Shown here: one piece after another, positions 27,901 to 33,900 of the stretch
Layout: each line of letters starts with the position of its first letter
Numbering within the stretch: position 1 is the stretch's first letter
Assembly: GCA_013339765.2 (NCBI GenBank)
Contig: CM023452.1
Coordinates: 156,303,977-156,367,976, forward strand
From: Haemaphysalis longicornis
Taxonomy: Eukaryota > Arthropoda > Arachnida > Ixodida > Ixodidae
DNA: 64,000 nt
Direction of reading: 5' to 3'
The notes under the pieces: model-generated
Seen by the model: only the letters and a program-made list of their open reading frames with translations
What the model was told of the DNA's origin: nothing
The model's database searches: none
Position numbers and translations under genes: made by a program

Positions 27901-30900
27901 GCACTGTACAGTATGCAGAAGGATCGATGCGTGCTTCATTTGCACCACGTAATGAGGGACCTCTAAACGGTGTTCTCACCTTGCGTAACCTTTTGCAACA
28001 GATCAGCATTTATAATTGAGACGCTTGCACCAGTGTCCACCAACGCTTCGATGCGGATGCCTTCGACGAATACACAAAAATGTTCGAGGGATGATCTGGA
28101 GGAGATTTTATCTTTTCCCTGTATGCAGTTTCCCCTCCAAAAACTGCATGGCTTAGTTTTCCGAGAGACGAGCGCTGTCGTGCACGACGGGGCGAAGCGG
28201 CGATACAGATCGGCGGAAAGGTGAGGGAGAGCGGCGTCGTTGATCACGTGAATTGCGCTGTATCACAGGGGAATCGGCTGGGGGAGGAGTCTGGCGGGTC
28301 GGAGATTGGTAACCCCCGCTGGCGGTATCCATAACGAGGGCTCGTTACGTCGCGCTCGTAGGTGTCGTAGCCACGCCGTTCATCCTGTGCACGCCTGCGG
28401 CAGAACCGAGCAATGTGACCGCGAATTCCGCAGTAGAAACACACTGGCCGGTTAGGTGGGCGCTCAGGGCTCGGCGGTCCCCACGTGCGATAGTAAGGCT
28501 GTGGCCGAATGGCATGGTTGATCGTTGCCACATATCCAGGCAGAGGCTGCGAGGTTTATTCGGACCGGTTTATTCGGACACTCGGACGAAAAGCACAATT
28601 AACTGGTTGATGATGATTATGTACAGGTGATGATGATGCCGGGGACATGGGAGCTAGCACTGATGATAATGGACCGATTACGAGGAAATGTCCGTAACGT
28701 GTTGAAGAGCACAGAGTCGTGGTCAGGGTGTCTCACAATATGAAAAATTCGATATAAAAAATTCCCCCGCATTTCCCCGAGGGGGAGAATGTGAAAGTGC
28801 GAATGCACGGTTGTCGGCCCCGCTTGCGGCGCTTGCGCTCGGCCCCCGCAGCCCACCGCCTCGCCGCCTTCTCTTCCATCTCTTCCATCGGGTTTTGTAG
28901 TATCACGTGTACACCACGCAGTTATCAAGCCGCTATAACGCCGCTGAGTCGCCAACGCACGCCGCTGACGACGTAGTTTGAATGCGTTAAAGATATAAGT
29001 GCGCGTCACTAACACTGATATCAGCGTCGCGTCCGTGGCTTGGTCGGTAGAGCGTCGCGCTGCGGCCGCAAAGTCCTCGGATCGAAACCTGGCGCCGGAT
29101 ACTGTTTCTTTTTTAAATATAGAGGAGCACTGCGGACGCCGCCGCCGCCGCCGCCGGCCGGCGTGGATGGTTTGGGGGTCGCTTATAAGTGCATTCGCAC
29201 TTAAAAAATATGGGCTCTGAGACCTCATTTGTGGCGGACCACCACTTACCGATCTGCGCATTCAAGAATGACAACTAAGTCCGAACTAATGACGCAACAG
29301 GATGCTTTATTTGCGTGAAAAGAAATCGCTCATCTTGGCCTGCTTCTTCGTCCTGTATATGGAATTAAAGACGCTGGTCTCGATCTGCTCAAGGATATCC
29401 AGGTGCGACAGCCCAGTTCCTCCATGTTGCCGCAACTACGTCGAATGAAGCTGAACGCAGCCGCCAGTTCACCGGTGGAGTACGATCGTGTATCCGCCTC
29501 CTCGTCCGGACAATCTTCGCCACTCGAGCTATCAGCCTGGGTTCCTGCAACCGCAGCCACGATATCCTCGTCACCGGCGCTCGGAACAGCCTAAAGCCTA
29601 AACATTCCTGTCAGCGTTCACGAAGTTGCCGGCAGACACTCCGGCTGGAACAGCAGCTGGGAAAAGGGATCACAGCTCGCGAAACGTGTCGTCCATGCCC
29701 TCTTCGTCGTCGTCGCCGTCTTCGCAAGCTTCCGAAAATTCAGACGTCACGAAGCCTGCCTTCCAGAAGCAGTTGGCCACGCTCTGCTTTACGCTGTTCC
29801 AGGCACCAGTCATCATGCGTTTGGCCCCCAGCTGGTCAACTTTAAGCTCGGTGCCCATGCGGAGGTTCATCAAAAGCCTATCGAGGAGTCACCTCCTATA
29901 CCCAACCTTGAACGACTTTGTCGAGTGGTCGAGCGGCTGCAGCCTGGCTGTTGTGTTCGGAGGCAGAAACTTGAGCTCGATGTTGTCGAGCCCGCAGGTG
30001 GTTTGGTTGGCCAAGCAGTTATTAATGAGGAAGCAAGCGTGACGCTCCGAGGCCCCGGCTTCTGTCCCTGTCGGTTTTTGGCGAAGGCACTAAGCCATAG
30101 AGTTTCATACTAATATATACTAGAGGGAAATCTGGCGCTGCATTCGCGGGCCGCCGTGGGCGGCGCCATTGCAGCTAGCGACGTTCCTCGCCTCCTTGGC
30201 TTGGTTAGCCCACATGGCTTCTTTTTCGTCTTGAAGCCAAAAGGGTAACATTGTTTTTTTGTCATCCTTCCATGAAGCTTCTAAATAATCCCTGACAAAT
30301 AAATCTTTCTGGAGCTTAGTTATAATAACAGAACAAATTTGATTAATCTTCTGCAGTAATATTGTTGCATTTTTGAAGCCAAAGCCAACGTTTTCAGCCT
30401 GTTCGTGAGCCACGCCAAGGACAAGTGGAACGTGCCTGCCCGGTACATGACGGCACGCTCGCTGAAGCGCGGCTCCCATAGACAGTGACGCCAGATTTCC
30501 CTCTAGTACTATATTAGTATGAAACTCTATGCACTAAGCGACCGCGGAAATCGGGGGTGCAGCGACCGCCGAAGAGCACCTTCCAGCTCGCGCGGCGTTC
30601 GATATACCCAATGTCGGAAAAAATACCGTTCGATATAAACGTACGAATTCCTATACTTTTACACAGAATTTTCAAGGGGATAATTCATGAGTTCGATATA
30701 GACAATAATTCGATATACCCGTGTTCGATATATCCGTGTTCGACTGTACCTAGCACAATTTTTCACCACACTATCATCCTCTCTTGCACGTTTACCTTGC
30801 TTTTCGCGGCGGCCGTGATTCTGTACGGCAGCGAAGAGCAGTCGCTGCCGCGGCATGTGTGGTGCTGGTGCGAGCCGTTTCGTGCGCCGTACGGGCATGC

Positions 30901-33900
30901 ACGACCGGCGCGTGTGCGGAGCGCTTCCGCGCGCAGAAAACGCTTCATGCTTTCAGCTTGCTTGATTTCTTCTTAAAATCTAGCTATTCAGCTAAGCTGT
31001 CGTCACAGCCAACAACGTTGATCGGGAAAACGAGCAAGAAGTTTGGGAAGCCCAGAGTGCTGCGGTGCCAAAAATTTTCTAATTCCCTTATAATAATGGC
31101 TCAGGAACTTGGGGTACCTCCGTATTTGTTTGATCTCGTCGCTTCGCGTATGAAGCCCAGAGCACCCGACGACACGGCCGGCCCCGCGAATACTCGTAGG
31201 CAATGTAGTAGCCACGGGCGCTCGGGTAGGAAATCTCTGGAATAGGAGTCGCTTTAGGGAATCACACCGTAGCATTACGGTTAAAAATCGACGTGGAAGC
31301 AATTCTAGACAATGATGATTAATAAAGTGCAGATTACACGCCTGCTTAATTCGGAACTTCGCCCAGAAAAGTGGGACACAGCGAAGCGGCAGCGCACGTC
31401 ACTGGCCGACTTCCTAATATGACGCTACTTCCGGTTGCTGCCTCTCAGTTTCTCGCTCTTCCGGCGATGCGGGAGGGAGCAGTGGGCGGGGCGTAGGGTC
31501 AACTTTAACGACGAATACCGCTGTCCCCAAGCTAAAAATGACGAAAAAAACTTTACAGGCACAAACTCACTAATGTAATAATTGTAAAAAGCACAATTGT
31601 TGCCCGGTTTTGAAGGGGTACTGAAATACCTTCCGCCGATGCATGGATGTAGATGTTACCAAGTAAAGCAATGCATTAGCAATCTCCTCCCGCAAGAATT
31701 TTGTTAACGCGATGAGTATTAGCTGAGAAATCGTAAATCAAAAACTGCACATTGTCGTCGCGCCGCGTTTCCTCTTCCTTTCAACTTATTCTTTGCTGCT
31801 GACGGCGCGCCAGCCTACCCTCCCATGATGCTGCGCTCCTCAGCGGTGACGTAATTCCGCTGTTGCGCTCCTTAGACTGTAGTCTGCTACGGGCAAGCTT
31901 TGTTGACTCTAGTTCACTATAGTTGACACCATGAATCCCGCACTCTGCTCAAGGTAGGAAAAGCGAATGAAAAATCTGGCCGCATGTGTGCGGCGGCCTG
32001 GCCTTGCCCTTTCGCAGTGTACGTTGCTGCAGTTGCTATCGGCGGCACGTGACTTTTTATCGGCGGCGAACTCGCAGCCGCACGGGGAGGATCGTGCGCT
32101 CGTTCCCTTTGATGCACCGCTCATTGTTTATCTAAAAAGCGCCGTATCAGATGTGGCCCCGCTGGTGCCGGGTCTTATTTTGCGGCGGTGGTAATTCCTG
32201 CCGGCGGCATGAGATAAAGACATTTTAAACCGATACAGAACCCGAGCACAAAACGCTTCAATCATGTGACCAGTTCAGCTTGGGGCGATGCGTGGTGGAG
32301 AGCGGCGACGTTGGCAAAACATGCTCCGCCGTGGCTCTGAGCTTTCTAGCGCTGGAGCGAGCGCCATTTCTTTGACAACGTCAAACATTGGTTGCCTTGG
32401 CAAAGAGGCACAAGCCGGTTCAGAAGTCAGTTACGGTTCCGTGATCCCGGTTCAGCTCGGGGCCCCATCTCGCGACATGTGGGCACTGCAGGCGTACCAC
32501 TCACTCCCATTGGGAAGTGCGAGATGCGTTGGGCATAACAGGAGGCGATGGTGCGTGTGTTGTGGACGCCTTTGTTTCGCGATGAAATGCGACGTTGTGC
32601 TTCTGCGGGTGGATAGTGCTTCCCATGGTCTGGATTATCTTTCTCCAGCGACGTACGACTCAACTTCGCATGGGGTATGTGCAGTGTGCGTGGCTAAAAG
32701 CCATTTCGGCTTGTGCACCAGAGTTAAGTGACTTGCTGTTCGTCCCCGCAAACCGCGCGCGAGGTGAGTGCCGAATTTACGACGGGCAGGAGGAGGCAAC
32801 CCATCGTCTGTCAATCGCGGTTCAGACTTGCAACGCATGTTGCGACGTTGTGTTCGTTCGAAACGCATCTCTGGATTGTTTTGAAGTTGAATAAAATGTA
32901 TGCGTCAAACCCGGGCATTCGGCTCAGGGCGTTCTCTGCGACTGCACGAAAGAAGTGCCACGGGGCTTCAACGCTTTCTTTATGGAACGTACTCAGGTAA
33001 GAGAATATCCATGTCGTGTTATGGCCGTGTTGCGTTCAATACAAACGGTTAAGCGTTTGTTTACACTTGTTTCGTTTGTCGTAAAATGTCAATTTAGCAC
33101 TCCACTGGCAGATCAGCCGGCGAGCCGAAAGCAGACGACTCATCTCTTTGTCGGAAGTGCGTGAAAAAGCCGCCCAATAGCAGGATGTCTAGCTCATGAC
33201 GAGCATGTGGGAATCGATGATGTTGACATGTGAAGATGGCGGCGTCCACAAACACGAAGGGAAGGGTGAGAAAAAAGCGACAAAACTTTGCAACAAAAGT
33301 GTGAGCTTTCCGCTGTGCGTAAAAGAGTAATACTTGGCACAGATGACGTGTGCTCAAAACGCCTTTCAGGGCCCCTTTAAAAGAACTTCAGTAGCCTTTT
33401 AAAGGATACCGTGCAATCGCTATTGAATCATAGTGCTCAACAAAGCTGTTTTCGTTTCCCACAAGACCCAGCAACACGAAATAGATAAGATGTGATTAAA
33501 CCTTTACGAGTAAACTGTGCTGCGGCGATAATTATAGCGTGGTCTGGCTAAGCCTCTTGCTGCCGCGACCAGCGAGGGCCCCGAAATGGCGATGCCAACG
33601 GGTATGTGTCTCCGCCCATCGCCTCCTGTATTTTGCTCCGCCCTTGCGGCGGACGCGCGTGAATTGAAGCACTCTAGCAAAGAAAAGAGCAGATTGACAA
33701 CGCGGCTTTTGATAAGCAGAGAGGAGAGATAAATGGAGAAAGAGCGTAAGAAACTTGGATCGAGCGGGTGCCGAAAGTGGCTGTCCGGTCACCGCCGTGG
33801 GACTGCGTCATATGTGTTTCCACGTTCGTCGGCGGCTCAACGGGAGCTTCAAAATCACGCTCCACCTGCCACCTGAACTTCGACTTCTCGCGTTTGGCGC

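Larger units (their letters stand above)
24402..28737 (-). mobile_element. Degenerate Ty3/gypsy LTR retrotransposon
   Basis: Two direct LTRs (24402-24575 and 28562-28737) bracket minus-strand pol remains in the order protease, RT, RNase H, integrase, the Ty3/gypsy order. Only the nucleocapsid end of gag survives, directly beside the upstream LTR, so most of gag has been deleted. I could not find a matching target duplication. It sits in the second Tigger-like element. Confidence 0.85.
24328..30746 (-). mobile_element. Second Tigger-like element, interrupted by later insertions
   Basis: The inverted ends CAGTCGAACACGGATATATC (24328) and the reverse complement ending at 30746 are flanked by TA on both sides. 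The interior carries GTTCGATATA-type subterminal repeats and a minus-strand Tigger transposase remnant (29309-30095). It is interrupted by a gypsy element (24402-28737), a SINE (28757-29215) and a MITE (30096-30531). The transposase N-terminal half is missing. Confidence 0.75.
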
